64,000 bases of DNA from positions 1,812,539 through 1,876,538 of the forward strand of contig NZ_RYYU01000001.1 of assembly GCF_003977605.1 (NCBI RefSeq). Reading direction: 5' to 3'. This DNA comes from Prevotella koreensis. GTDB lineage: Bacteria; Bacteroidota; Bacteroidia; Bacteroidales; Bacteroidaceae. The notes under the pieces are model-generated. The model ran no database searches. It saw nothing but the letters and a program-made list of their open reading frames with translations, and had not been told where the DNA came from. How positions within the stretch are numbered: position 1 is the stretch's first letter; each line of letters opens with the position of its first letter. This document shows, piece after piece, positions 1-8,486 of the stretch. The position numbers and the translations under genes were made by a program.

Positions 1-1080
1 TTTCTTGGAGACGGGGAAAGTAATACGGACAAAATTATCTGTAAATGTAAAGCGATCTTCACCGTATGCTCTGAGTATGCGAGGAACTCCTGACCCCAAC
101 GACTCTACTAACTCCAAATCACGATAGATGCGCATTAATTCTTTATTTCGCGGAATAGATATTCCGTTAAAGAACTCTTCACGGCTTAGCGATTCTGGAA
201 GTCTTCCGGCAGAAGTTATCTCAATGCGGTCTGGGAAAATTTCAAACTTGGGTGGTGTCTCAAACGAATAGTCATTATGTACAATGGCGTTGACAACAGC
301 CTCGCGCAAAGCTATCTTATCCCATAAAGGGCTTTCGGTTCGTTCTGCGGAGGTGATGGTTGCAAAGACTTTATTCTCTATATCTAATTTTGCCAATACA
401 CTTTTTGTTGCCTTTATCAATGAACAATATCCGTATTCGTTGTTCTCTATTAAGTCGCATCTGTCAAGGCTTGAATATTTGGCAAGTTTTATAGAGTTGT
501 TGTTTTCGTCGGCCAGCAAATAAGCCACATAGTTAAGTCTTCCGTCCTCTGTCAATAGTTCCAAGCTATGCTTGAAATTCTCGTTCAGCCGTTTGCCACG
601 CTCGTCGTAATAAATACGAAGTTGCTCGAAAGATAAATCCTGCCTATTGGAGATAATCCTCCCAATGGAATTTCGTGTACGCATAGCAAACAGACGATCA
701 ATCTGTTGTTGCTGCATGGGCTCTGCAGAAGTACCTATCCGAATGAAAGTTCCTTTGGAAGTCATACCATACTTGGACTTAAAATAAGGTTTTTCTATAC
801 CACTTGCAATGGTAATCTTCACGACTGGGCAGCCGTTTCGGTCTTCTGCTGATATATCGAAAAGTCCCATAACCGAGGGTGAGATGTTGTTTTTGATGCG
901 ATCTTTCAATCGTAACATACAGGTATCTACGTCATCGACTCCTACTGTGTTTCCGTTTTTATCAACACCTATATATATGTAGCCCCCTTCCTTGTAATTC
1001 AGAAAGGCTATCACTTCTTTCTCTATATCCAAATCGGGGGTAAACTCCAACTTGTATTCTATACGATTAGTTTCACTCAT
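1..1080 (-). CDS. AlbA_2 / histidine-kinase-like ATPase domain protein (3' end outside window)
   Basis: I translated this frame directly from the ATG at 1080-1078; it stays open for 360 codons to the window edge, so the C-terminus is missing. Residues about 8-45 match the AlbA_2 (Schlafen-type) pattern, with EYKLEF and then GGYIYIGVDKNG. The second half has the RecG-like/HATPase_c_4 pattern: LREAVVNAIVHNDYS, then DRIEITSAGRLP, then LVESLGSGVPRI. Proteins of this family are often annotated as putative ATP-dependent DNA helicase or transcriptional regulator; their biochemical role is largely unknown. The start lies 6 bases after the stop of the helicase gene, so it is almost certainly co-transcribed with it and with the XRE gene. 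The context suggests a regulator or effector partner of the helicase, which is inference. Confidence 0.85.
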   Translation of the reverse strand, partial: MSETNRIEYKLEFTPDLDIEKEVIAFLNYKEGGYIYIGVDKNGNTVGVDDVDTCMLRLKDRIKNNISPSVMGLFDISAEDRNGCPVVKITIASGIEKPYFKSKYGMTSKGTFIRIGTSAEPMQQQQIDRLFAMRTRNSIGRIISNRQDLSFEQLRIYYDERGKRLNENFKHSLELLTEDGRLNYVAYLLADENNNSIKLAKYSSLDRCDLIENNEYGYCSLIKATKSVLAKLDIENKVFATITSAERTESPLWDKIALREAVVNAIVHNDYSFETPPKFEIFPDRIEITSAGRLPESLSREEFFNGISIPRNKELMRIYRDLELVESLGSGVPRILRAYGEDRFTFTDNFVRITFPVSKK

Positions 1081-1086
1081 AATCTA

Positions 1087-4000
1087 TCAAGAACAGAAAC
1101 TTTCAGAAATTATAACTTCGGGATTAAACAATTCTCTTTGCTGTTGTTTATTTACTGTAACATCGTCAGAGGTAATATTCTGATCTGCTAATAAAGGGTA
1201 CGATGAAAGAATTTTTATCATTTGTTCTAGAAGGACAGGCAACTTTACAGGCGTATTCTTTGTTGCTGTTTTCAGTTTGTTCACTTCTCGTTGCAGCTGT
1301 TGGAACTTACCTGTTGTAATCGCTCTCTTCGCTTGTCGGATTAGTTCAATTTCCTTTTCTGCAATATTTGGTATGGTCAAGAAACTGTCAAGATAGGCTA
1401 TAGCCTTTTTCTCGTTTGGTCCCTGTGTGGGATTAACTTTAAGTGTATTCCCTTTTTCTGCTTCTGCTCCCTCAGAAAAATTTTCAAGTGCTTTACCAAT
1501 TTGGAAATGATGAAGTTCATGCAGCGGAATCGCTTGCTCATTCACATCTGCCTTAAATATTTTTACTGCTTCAAGGAAAGTAAGTTCTTCCATTTTTCCA
1601 TCTTTATGAACAAGTGTGAAGGCATCTCTTTTGTTGTTACGAATAAATGCCAATGTTGATTTGTCTGTATTAGCGGTTCGTCTGCCTACACGGGCACGCA
1701 AAGGCATTTTTGCTATTGCTTTCAATAAATCGGGATATTCTTCTTTTTGTTTCCTCAACCACATTAAATAGCTTAACTTCTCATCGCGTTCTTCTTCAAG
1801 GCTCTTGTCAAACAAACCAAAGCTTTCTGGGGTTTCTTCATCAGAATATATCTGACTATCCTCTCCCAAGGCAGCATGGAAAGCAAAAAGTTTCATCTTG
1901 GCTTTTTTCACAAGTTCTATATCATTGTTCACCTTTTCCGTAGGAAAAAAGTTGTAAACATAGATATCTTTTGCAACACTTCCAATGCGGTTCACACGAC
2001 CTATGCGCTGCATTAGGCGTGTGGAGTTCCAAGGAGTATCATAATTCACAACGATATTGGCTCGATGCAAATTGACACCTTCTGCCAAGACTTCTGTTGT
2101 CAGTACAATATTATAATCGTTTTTCTTATTTCCTTTATAGTTTGCATCAAAATTGGCGTTCAGCAAAGGCATGTTTTCTGTACGGTTGTTGCTTCCGACC
2201 GATAAGACCTTGTTGTATCCTTGTTGTTTTAACTTTTCTGAGAGATATTTCGTAGTTTCCTTGCTTTCAGAGAATACTACCAATTTCCCTTCAAAATTAA
2301 TAGATTTATCGAATAATTGATTCTTCAGTTTATCAAGAAATACATCCAACTTCGGATCATAGTCTATCTTGTCCCATTCGGCTACCAAATTCTTCAATAA
2401 AGCATCATCTTGCTTCAACCCATCTAGATAAATTGGTTTGACAAAATCGTCTGGCGTACATACTTCTATCGTGGGGTCTGTATATGCCGACTGTTCAATT
2501 AATTTAATCAGTTCGTCTTCCTTCCCATTGCTCAATAGTTCGTTTACCTTCAAATTAGGAGCTATGTAGATAGTTCCTTTCTCAAACATTTTGAGCATCA
2601 CACAGTTTGCCTCATAGTATCGTTTCAACGACTGCTTGAAAGCGTAAAAGCTACTGTCGAGTCGTTTAACGAGCAAGGTCTTCATAATTCCTGTCAGCTG
2701 AATCGAGATTTGATCGGCTTTTTTATATTTCTTTTTTTTATCCTCGTTAAGATATTTAATGGCTTGGTATCGGAAATATGTCAGACCTTCTTTCTTATTG
2801 CTCAACACGTTGATGGTCTTGTCGTAAAGGGCACTCAAATTTTTTTCCAATTCATAATACAATGGCTGTGGCTGATGCACTGTCGGGAATTCAATCCCTT
2901 GTTCATCCAAATCTTTTTTGTAGGCTTCGTTTTCCAACAGATCTGTGCGTGTACGGCGAACTGTCAATGGCTCTACCACTTTTATACGTATCTTCTCGTA
3001 GATGCTCCTTACTTTATTTGCAATGACTGAACTGTTTTTCTCAGCTTTCACTTTCTTATAAGCATCAATCTGCTCCCTGAAGAAACGTTGCAGGTTTCCT
3101 TCTTCGAGTGTACTGTCCTTAGAATCTTGAAACAGATATACAAGGTTAGCAATATCTTCGGGCCTGTTGTTCAATGGTGTTGCCGAGACGAGAATTATTT
3201 TTTTATCGTATGGGGTTCCGTCTGTACGCAGGTGTCGAGTGGGAGTCTTGCATAACTTTTGGAGTTCGTTATACATAGTTGCAGTGTCAGTACGGAACTT
3301 ATGTGCTTCATCAACAATTATCAAGTCGTAAAGAGAAGCATCTTTTATCTTGTGTAGACTTCCATTTGTAATAATACTATAATTATCTATCTTGAATTTA
3401 GACAGGGTTTCGTCCCAACTTTCTTTCAATGCAGGTGGAACTATAACCAATGTATTGGAGCGATATGTAGGAAAATCATTGGCAAAGAAAAACTTCTTGG
3501 CTATCAAGGCTGCTACTACGGTTTTCCCCAATCCAACGACATCCGAGAGGAAAAAACCATTATGTTTCATCATCTTGGAAAAACCATCGTTTACAGCATC
3601 GACCTGATAGGACAACTTCTTAAAGCCTTTCGGTAAATCAGAGACAGAATTAGGATCAAAGTCGATGCTCTTTCCAAAGTATTCCAACAAAAACTTCAGA
3701 TACACTTCATAAGGTGTAAAGTTTGGGTTCAGATAGGATTTTTTCCTTATGGATTCTATGTGCGACAAGTCTATTTCCACAGCTTCGTTCCATAACTTTT
3801 CGAAAGTCTCGGTAGCAAATTGAATGTCGTCATCATAGCGCAGTTCTACGTTGAACTCAAAATTCTTTTCAAGTCCGGCGTCAGTAAGATTGCTTGATCC
3901 CGTTATGACAGAACCATATCCGTGCGGATGATATTCTTCTTCCCTGAAAATATAGATTTTAGCATGGATATTTTGCTTGGGGTGAATACGCATTTCTATT

Positions 4001-4359
4001 TTGCCAGACACAATGTCTTCTATGAATTGATACATACCCTCTTCTACATCCTTATCATATTGTGCTTCTTGTATGTTCTTTTTCAATTCATGAAAGAATT
4101 CTTCCTGGATTTCTTCTTCGTTTGGATTAAAAAGAAGCCCTTGCAGATTGGCTTGTGTCGTAAGTTTATCAACATTGATACCCACGAGAAACCTAATCTT
4201 GGGTGTTTGCTCTATGAACTTTCTAATTTTAAAATAGCCGGAAGCACGGAAATAGCCAACAAGCACATCAAAAAAATGCACTTTCTTATACTTGAATACT
4301 CCTTCGATTTTCTTCAAAAGCGTATTTTGTCCCTCATTGGTAAAAAAGTTAGTTACCAT
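1087..4359 (-). CDS. PLD-nuclease-domain SNF2-type helicase
   Basis: A 1090-residue fusion. The N-terminus carries a phospholipase-D-like nuclease half-site: HxK at 132-134 (IHAKIYIF) and GSSNLT at 154-159. Only one such motif is visible, as in PLD nucleases that act as dimers. An SNF2/HepA-like helicase core follows: Walker A SDVVGLGKT (272-280), DEAH (350-353), SATP (392-395), motif V around 751-765 and motif VI QRIGRVNRIG (784-793). Such proteins (COG0553 with a PLD N-terminus, sometimes called NgoFVII-like) translocate on DNA or remodel it, and in several defence contexts couple this to nucleic-acid cleavage. The gene starts 3 bases after the XRE stop codon and ends 6 bases before the AlbA_2 gene. 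A role in phage or plasmid defence is inferred from the domains and operon. Confidence 0.9.
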   Translation of the reverse strand: MVTNFFTNEGQNTLLKKIEGVFKYKKVHFFDVLVGYFRASGYFKIRKFIEQTPKIRFLVGINVDKLTTQANLQGLLFNPNEEEIQEEFFHELKKNIQEAQYDKDVEEGMYQFIEDIVSGKIEMRIHPKQNIHAKIYIFREEEYHPHGYGSVITGSSNLTDAGLEKNFEFNVELRYDDDIQFATETFEKLWNEAVEIDLSHIESIRKKSYLNPNFTPYEVYLKFLLEYFGKSIDFDPNSVSDLPKGFKKLSYQVDAVNDGFSKMMKHNGFFLSDVVGLGKTVVAALIAKKFFFANDFPTYRSNTLVIVPPALKESWDETLSKFKIDNYSIITNGSLHKIKDASLYDLIIVDEAHKFRTDTATMYNELQKLCKTPTRHLRTDGTPYDKKIILVSATPLNNRPEDIANLVYLFQDSKDSTLEEGNLQRFFREQIDAYKKVKAEKNSSVIANKVRSIYEKIRIKVVEPLTVRRTRTDLLENEAYKKDLDEQGIEFPTVHQPQPLYYELEKNLSALYDKTINVLSNKKEGLTYFRYQAIKYLNEDKKKKYKKADQISIQLTGIMKTLLVKRLDSSFYAFKQSLKRYYEANCVMLKMFEKGTIYIAPNLKVNELLSNGKEDELIKLIEQSAYTDPTIEVCTPDDFVKPIYLDGLKQDDALLKNLVAEWDKIDYDPKLDVFLDKLKNQLFDKSINFEGKLVVFSESKETTKYLSEKLKQQGYNKVLSVGSNNRTENMPLLNANFDANYKGNKKNDYNIVLTTEVLAEGVNLHRANIVVNYDTPWNSTRLMQRIGRVNRIGSVAKDIYVYNFFPTEKVNNDIELVKKAKMKLFAFHAALGEDSQIYSDEETPESFGLFDKSLEEERDEKLSYLMWLRKQKEEYPDLLKAIAKMPLRARVGRRTANTDKSTLAFIRNNKRDAFTLVHKDGKMEELTFLEAVKIFKADVNEQAIPLHELHHFQIGKALENFSEGAEAEKGNTLKVNPTQGPNEKKAIAYLDSFLTIPNIAEKEIELIRQAKRAITTGKFQQLQREVNKLKTATKNTPVKLPVLLEQMIKILSSYPLLADQNITSDDVTVNKQQQRELFNPEVIISESFCS

Positions 4360-4362
4360 GGC

Positions 4363-4584
4363 TTATTGTTTTGTTGATTTAATCAGTACTCTTACATCCA
4401 CATCCAATATCTGTGCGATTTGCACCAATATAGAAATTGATGGCTGTGTTTTATTTTGACACCAACGGGAAACAGTATGTTCTGTCTTACCTAATTGCTC
4501 TGCAAGCCATCTGTTTGTTCTTCCTTGTTCAACAAGGACAATTTTTAAGCGATTTGCAACGCTTGTATGTTCATTATTTGACAT
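4363..4584 (-). CDS. XRE-family helix-turn-helix regulator
   Basis: A 73-residue protein made almost entirely of an HTH_3 (Cro/CI-type) domain, with the recognition-helix pattern NRWLAEQLGKTEHTVSRWCQNKTQPS at roughly residues 23-48. It is the first gene of a three-gene minus-strand operon and its stop is 3 bases upstream of the helicase ATG. A Bacteroidetes-type promoter lies just upstream. A small XRE protein leading such an operon normally represses its own promoter and so controls the whole cassette; this is inferred by analogy. No operator palindrome was identified with confidence. Confidence 0.9.
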   Translation of the reverse strand: MSNNEHTSVANRLKIVLVEQGRTNRWLAEQLGKTEHTVSRWCQNKTQPSISILVQIAQILDVDVRVLIKSTKQ

Positions 4585-4605
4585 TTTATCACAATATATT
4601 GCTTA

Positions 4606-4637
4606 CAAAGATAATAAACTATTTGAAAAAATACAAG
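4606..4637 (-). promoter_or_regulatory. Promoter of the XRE-helicase operon
   Basis: On the minus strand a TATCTTTG element (complement of 4606-4613) lies 20 bases from a CTTG element (complement of 4634-4637). This fits the Bacteroidetes -7/-33 consensus and puts initiation shortly before the XRE start codon at 4584. Confidence 0.6.
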
Positions 4638-4792
4638 TTTTGTACTTAAATTGTTTTATAATCCGTTTTTTGCATTGCATCACTTTAATGTATAGTGCAT
4701 TTGGCAAGCTTAGATTGTAGTCAAGAGGGTAGTAGAGCTTATTTCCCATTCAACTACATTCTAACTGTTTTTTTTACCGTATTACAATGAAA

Positions 4793-4877
4793 ACCAAAAT
4801 AGGCGAATTTGCTGACCAAAATGGGCGAATTTGCAAACCAAAACAGGCGAAATTGGTGAGCAATTTCGCCTGTTTTG
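4793..4877. repeat. 22-nt-period GGCGAAWTTG repeat with terminal hairpin (copy 1 of 4)
   Basis: Two consecutive 22-base units (ACCAAAATAGGCGAATTTGC type) are followed by a third that ends in a perfect 16-bp hairpin: AAAACAGGCGAAATTG, a 4-5 base loop, then CAATTTCGCCTGTTTT. It lies between the XRE promoter and the regulator gene ending at 5052. Related copies occur at 23838, 49059 and 59129. The hairpin could end transcription, but the direct units before it need another explanation. Confidence 0.85.
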
Positions 4878-4879
4878 AT

Positions 4880-5051
4880 TTACCATTCAATATCTTTTTC
4901 ATTCCGGTTACGCATTAACATTGCATAAATCTCATAAGGATTGTAATGACCGATTTGTTTTTTAACTTTATGTCCTTTTTGTTTTTCTGTCCCCGGAACC
5001 TGTCTTTCTGTCCTAAACTTTCTGTCTTTCTGTCCCAAAAAACTGCAAATG
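4880..5051 (-). other. Intergenic stretch with an open frame lacking a clear start
   Basis: On the minus strand a frame runs in from inside the regulator gene and ends at TAA 4882-4880. Its tail reads GHYNPYEIYAMLMRNRNE followed by KDIEW. The region before this is rich in D, R, K and Q, from a repeated GACAGAAAGAC-type sequence at about 4985-5035. No start codon with a ribosome-binding site is visible. It may be the 3' remnant of a lost gene or an untranslated region. Confidence that it encodes anything is low. Confidence 0.3.
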
Positions 5052-5342
5052 TTACTTGATACCGATAATATATCCTTTCAAAGCCTCTACATATTCCTCA
5101 AACGCTTTCAGGCCTTTCTTTGTGATTTTGCAGGAAGTTTTGGGGCGTTTCCCTTCAAAACCCTTTGTCACATCGATGTATCCTGCCTGTTGCAGTTTGT
5201 CTATTTGTACGCTAAGGTTGCCCGCGGTAGCATCTGTATGTTCGCGAATATACGTGAAATCGGCTTCCCCCACGTTTATCAGTATCGACATTACCGCTAA
5301 TCTTAATTCGCTGTGTAACAGCGGGTCCAATTTCTCAAACAT
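5052..5342 (-). CDS. Winged-helix transcriptional regulator (HTH_34 type)
   Basis: A 96-residue single winged-helix domain: DPLLHSELRLAVMSILINVGEADFT, then HTDATAGNLSVQIDKLQQAGYI as the recognition helix, and the wing around KGFEGKRPKTSCKITKKG. This is the MarR/ArsR-like 'winged helix DNA-binding' family (PF13601) common in Bacteroidetes. It starts 5 bases after the stop of the membrane-protein gene upstream, so the two form an operon. In related loci such pairs link a small regulator to a membrane protein of unknown role. No effector-binding domain is present, so any signal probably comes through another protein, possibly its neighbour. Confidence 0.85.
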   Translation of the reverse strand: MFEKLDPLLHSELRLAVMSILINVGEADFTYIREHTDATAGNLSVQIDKLQQAGYIDVTKGFEGKRPKTSCKITKKGLKAFEEYVEALKGYIIGIK

Positions 5343-5347
5343 ACGCT

Positions 5348-5998
5348 TTAAATTTCGTTTTCTTTCATTCTTATTATCAGTGCCGGGATAATAAGTGCCA
5401 CTACAGATGACGCCGCGAATACTATCATTTCAGACGGACCGGCATAAATTATCGAGAGAATGCTGCCAACGCCTCCGGCAAGTAAGCAACTTATTATTAT
5501 TATCTTGCTTTTGAGCATGCAGCCGGTTATCATCCCTGCTATTCCCATTGAAAAAATAATGATGCAAGTGATAGGGAAGTGGCTGATTCTCGTTAATCCT
5601 TCGGCGAAGACAACCTGCACGGCTTGTGGTAGAATGTGGTTGAACCCGGCGATAATACCTGTGGTGAGTCCCATGGCTCCAGTCATTACTCCAAGGCATG
5701 TCCACACATAGGTAATGTTCTTTCCTAAGAAAGTGGAAGGTTTCTTCTTCTCTCTTTTCCTCATAAAATTGTCCACGAGCCCAATTATTCCCAACGCTCC
5801 CCACAGTCCGTTGGCCGCCGGTCCCATAGGATAGTGTGCCCACAGATGTCCCACTATTAGTGCGATGATGGTTACTGCCACGCCCCATAGTAGCATGAAT
5901 TTCCAACTTCCGCGCTCAATATCACGTCGAGCCTGTTCTATACTGCGGGTTATAATCTCCAAACTGCGTTCTGCAGTCATGTTGTTTTGTTCTTCCAT
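5348..5998 (-). CDS. Multi-pass membrane protein of unknown function
   Basis: 216 residues with a short soluble N-terminus (about 1-30, charged, ending in RRDIERGSWK), followed by about six hydrophobic segments: residues 33-50, 66-78, 97-117, 141-160, 165-185 and 190-210. It has no signal-peptide cleavage site and no catalytic motif I recognise. It is the promoter-proximal gene of a two-gene operon with the winged-helix regulator. In Bacteroidetes this pairing is common, and the membrane protein is usually left as hypothetical. A sensory or envelope role is inference only. Confidence 0.8.
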   Translation of the reverse strand: MEEQNNMTAERSLEIITRSIEQARRDIERGSWKFMLLWGVAVTIIALIVGHLWAHYPMGPAANGLWGALGIIGLVDNFMRKREKKKPSTFLGKNITYVWTCLGVMTGAMGLTTGIIAGFNHILPQAVQVVFAEGLTRISHFPITCIIIFSMGIAGMITGCMLKSKIIIISCLLAGGVGSILSIIYAGPSEMIVFAASSVVALIIPALIIRMKENEI

Positions 5999-6048
5999 AA
6001 TTCTTGTTTTTTAAAAGGTTTTCTACTATTCAGATTGTGATCACGTTG

Positions 6049-6080
6049 CAAAAGTAAATAAGTTTATGATATAAACCAAA
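6049..6080 (-). promoter_or_regulatory. Promoter of the membrane protein/regulator operon
   Basis: On the minus strand TTTG (complement of 6077-6080) and TACTTTTG (complement of 6049-6056) are separated by 20 bases, matching the Bacteroidetes promoter pattern. The initiation site would fall about 45 bases before the ATG at 5998. Confidence 0.65.
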
Positions 6081-6370
6081 TTATTTCATAAATATTTTGC
6101 TTGAACCCATTAATTTTAACATTTCGCATAGCATTTTTGTATGTTCCTTGTCGGTTTTATACAGGCATAGTCGTTACGTCATGTGCCTGACCGTTAGATG
6201 TTTGCTTTACCAAAACAACTTGTTTGTTATTTTTTCTTCAAAATATTTGTTCGTTTAAAATAAAAAGACTATTTTTGTGAAAATAACATAATAACACTAA
6301 TGATTATGAGAAATTCAATGAATTATCTTAACTCTGTTTGTTGCAGAAAGTAAAAAGACTCGCGTGTTAT
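6081..6370. other. Intergenic region before the tandem array
   Basis: About 290 A+T-rich bases between a divergent promoter and the first repeat unit. I see no ORF with a plausible start, no tRNA and no clear hairpin terminator. Confidence 0.6.
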
Positions 6371-6512
6371 TTTTTAGTTATCTATTGTGCTTTTGCAGGT
6401 AGCATTTACATGGTGTTTGGAACTGAGGTTTATGTAGTTCGTGGTTCCGATGGTCAAGATACGGATTCAAAGAAGTTGTGTGTTTACTAATTTATATATA
6501 GGAGATTTGGTT

Positions 6513-7355
6513 ATGAAACATTTGAAATTTTATTTGTTGTTTTTGTTTTCTGCAGTTTTGCCATTGTCTCATGCCAATGCTCAGGAGCATGAGGAGTATT
6601 ATCCACAAGGAACAACATGGGAAGAAGAGAAATTCTATGTTACAGACGATGGTAGGCTCTTTGCCGAATACCGGAAATATAAAGTGGATGGCGTTACGAC
6701 TTTCAATGGAAAGATATATAAGACAATCAAAGTGACCTATTCCAATCTTCTTGATGAGAGAACCTATTTCAACCCAATGGATACATGGAATTGGGTTGAA
6801 CAGCCGAAAATTCTCTTTCGCGAACAAGGCGATTCTATATTCTATACCAGATGGAGAAAGAATCATGAAGCATTGCGCTATGATTTCAACTGGAGTATAG
6901 GAAAAAAAATTCCCACATATTATGATTGGTGGTCAAGAGAATATCAGTATGAGGAAATAAAAGATATACATCAGGTTGTGTTATATGATGGTCAGATGTA
7001 TGATTGCATAGGGTATCATACATTGACAGATTCTGTTTCCTTTAAATTATACCAGATAAAAGGAGTCGGTTTTGTTGATAATTTTAGAGGTATTTTTGAT
7101 GTCCCCGGAGGTTATTCATTTTCCTTAAAATACCTAGATTACAAAGTAAGAATTTTCATCCGCAATGGTAAGATAATATATAAATGGGATCGTGATGTGG
7201 ACAAAATTCTTGGAATTGATAAGGTTGGAAACGACGACGGACAGAAGTGCGGGAAGACATACACGGCGTATGGAACAGAGGTTGATGCGAGCGATATGCA
7301 ATCACTGCCACGTGGAATATATATCCGCAACGGAAAGAAGTTTGTGGTGAAGTAG
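6513..7355 (+). CDS. Exported protein with C-terminal sorting-type tail (tandem copy 1)
   Basis: 280 residues from the ATG at 6513, chosen because AGGAG lies just upstream and the protein then begins with a signal peptide (residues 1-23, ending SHANA). The frame is open further upstream, but that part is repeated leader. The body is rich in aromatic and charged residues (Y, W, K, D) with no family I recognise. The last 50 residues carry GTEVDASDMQSLPRGIYI followed by RNGKKFVVK, the short tail seen on many Prevotella exported proteins and resembling type IX secretion sorting domains. The protein is probably surface-exposed or secreted. It is identical to copy 2. Confidence 0.85.
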   Translation: MKHLKFYLLFLFSAVLPLSHANAQEHEEYYPQGTTWEEEKFYVTDDGRLFAEYRKYKVDGVTTFNGKIYKTIKVTYSNLLDERTYFNPMDTWNWVEQPKILFREQGDSIFYTRWRKNHEALRYDFNWSIGKKIPTYYDWWSREYQYEEIKDIHQVVLYDGQMYDCIGYHTLTDSVSFKLYQIKGVGFVDNFRGIFDVPGGYSFSLKYLDYKVRIFIRNGKIIYKWDRDVDKILGIDKVGNDDGQKCGKTYTAYGTEVDASDMQSLPRGIYIRNGKKFVVK

Positions 7356-7499
7356 GCTTTTTAGTTATCTATTGTGCTTTTGCAGGTAGCATTTACATGG
7401 TGTTTGGAACTGAGGTTTATGTAGTTCGTGGTTCCGATGGTCAAGATACGGATTCAAAGAAGTTGTGTGTTTACTAATTTATATATAGGAGATTTGGTT

Positions 7500-8342
7500 A
7501 TGAAACATTTGAAATTTTATTTGTTGTTTTTGTTTTCTGCAGTTTTGCCATTGTCTCATGCCAATGCTCAGGAGCATGAGGAGTATTATCCACAAGGAAC
7601 AACATGGGAAGAAGAGAAATTCTATGTTACAGACGATGGTAGGCTCTTTGCCGAATACCGGAAATATAAAGTGGATGGCGTTACGACTTTCAATGGAAAG
7701 ATATATAAGACAATCAAAGTGACCTATTCCAATCTTCTTGATGAGAGAACCTATTTCAACCCAATGGATACATGGAATTGGGTTGAACAGCCGAAAATTC
7801 TCTTTCGCGAACAAGGCGATTCTATATTCTATACCAGATGGAGAAAGAATCATGAAGCATTGCGCTATGATTTCAACTGGAGTATAGGAAAAAAAATTCC
7901 CACATATTATGATTGGTGGTCAAGAGAATATCAGTATGAGGAAATAAAAGATATACATCAGGTTGTGTTATATGATGGTCAGATGTATGATTGCATAGGG
8001 TATCATACATTGACAGATTCTGTTTCCTTTAAATTATACCAGATAAAAGGAGTCGGTTTTGTTGATAATTTTAGAGGTATTTTTGATGTCCCCGGAGGTT
8101 ATTCATTTTCCTTAAAATACCTAGATTACAAAGTAAGAATTTTCATCCGCAATGGTAAGATAATATATAAATGGGATCGTGATGTGGACAAAATTCTTGG
8201 AATTGATAAGGTTGGAAACGACGACGGACAGAAGTGCGGGAAGACATACACGGCGTATGGAACAGAGGTTGATGCGAGCGATATGCAATCACTGCCACGT
8301 GGAATATATATCCGCAACGGAAAGAAGTTTGTGGTGAAGTAG
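7500..8342 (+). CDS. Exported protein with C-terminal sorting-type tail (tandem copy 2)
   Basis: The encoded protein is identical, residue for residue, to that at 6513-7355, and the DNA appears identical across the entire 987-bp unit. The start at 7500 follows the same AGGAG site and signal peptide. Because the leader is duplicated as well, each copy probably has its own promoter, so dosage may be the immediate effect. Identity at this level means either a duplication within recent generations, gene conversion, or an assembly artefact at a repeat; sequence alone cannot decide. Function is unknown. Confidence 0.85.
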   Translation: MKHLKFYLLFLFSAVLPLSHANAQEHEEYYPQGTTWEEEKFYVTDDGRLFAEYRKYKVDGVTTFNGKIYKTIKVTYSNLLDERTYFNPMDTWNWVEQPKILFREQGDSIFYTRWRKNHEALRYDFNWSIGKKIPTYYDWWSREYQYEEIKDIHQVVLYDGQMYDCIGYHTLTDSVSFKLYQIKGVGFVDNFRGIFDVPGGYSFSLKYLDYKVRIFIRNGKIIYKWDRDVDKILGIDKVGNDDGQKCGKTYTAYGTEVDASDMQSLPRGIYIRNGKKFVVK

Positions 8343-8486
8343 GCTTTTTAGTTATCTATTGTGCTTTTGCAGGTAGCATTTACATGGTGTTTGGAACTGA
8401 GGTTTATGTAGTTCGTGGTTCCGATGGTCAAGATACGGATTCAAAGAAGTTGTGTGTTTACTAATTTATATATAGGAGATTGGGTA

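Noticed and set aside
6441-6512. Upstream extension of the tandem-array proteins by 24 residues
   Set aside because: A ribosome-binding site and signal peptide start at the internal ATG (6513); the extension is part of the non-coding repeated leader.
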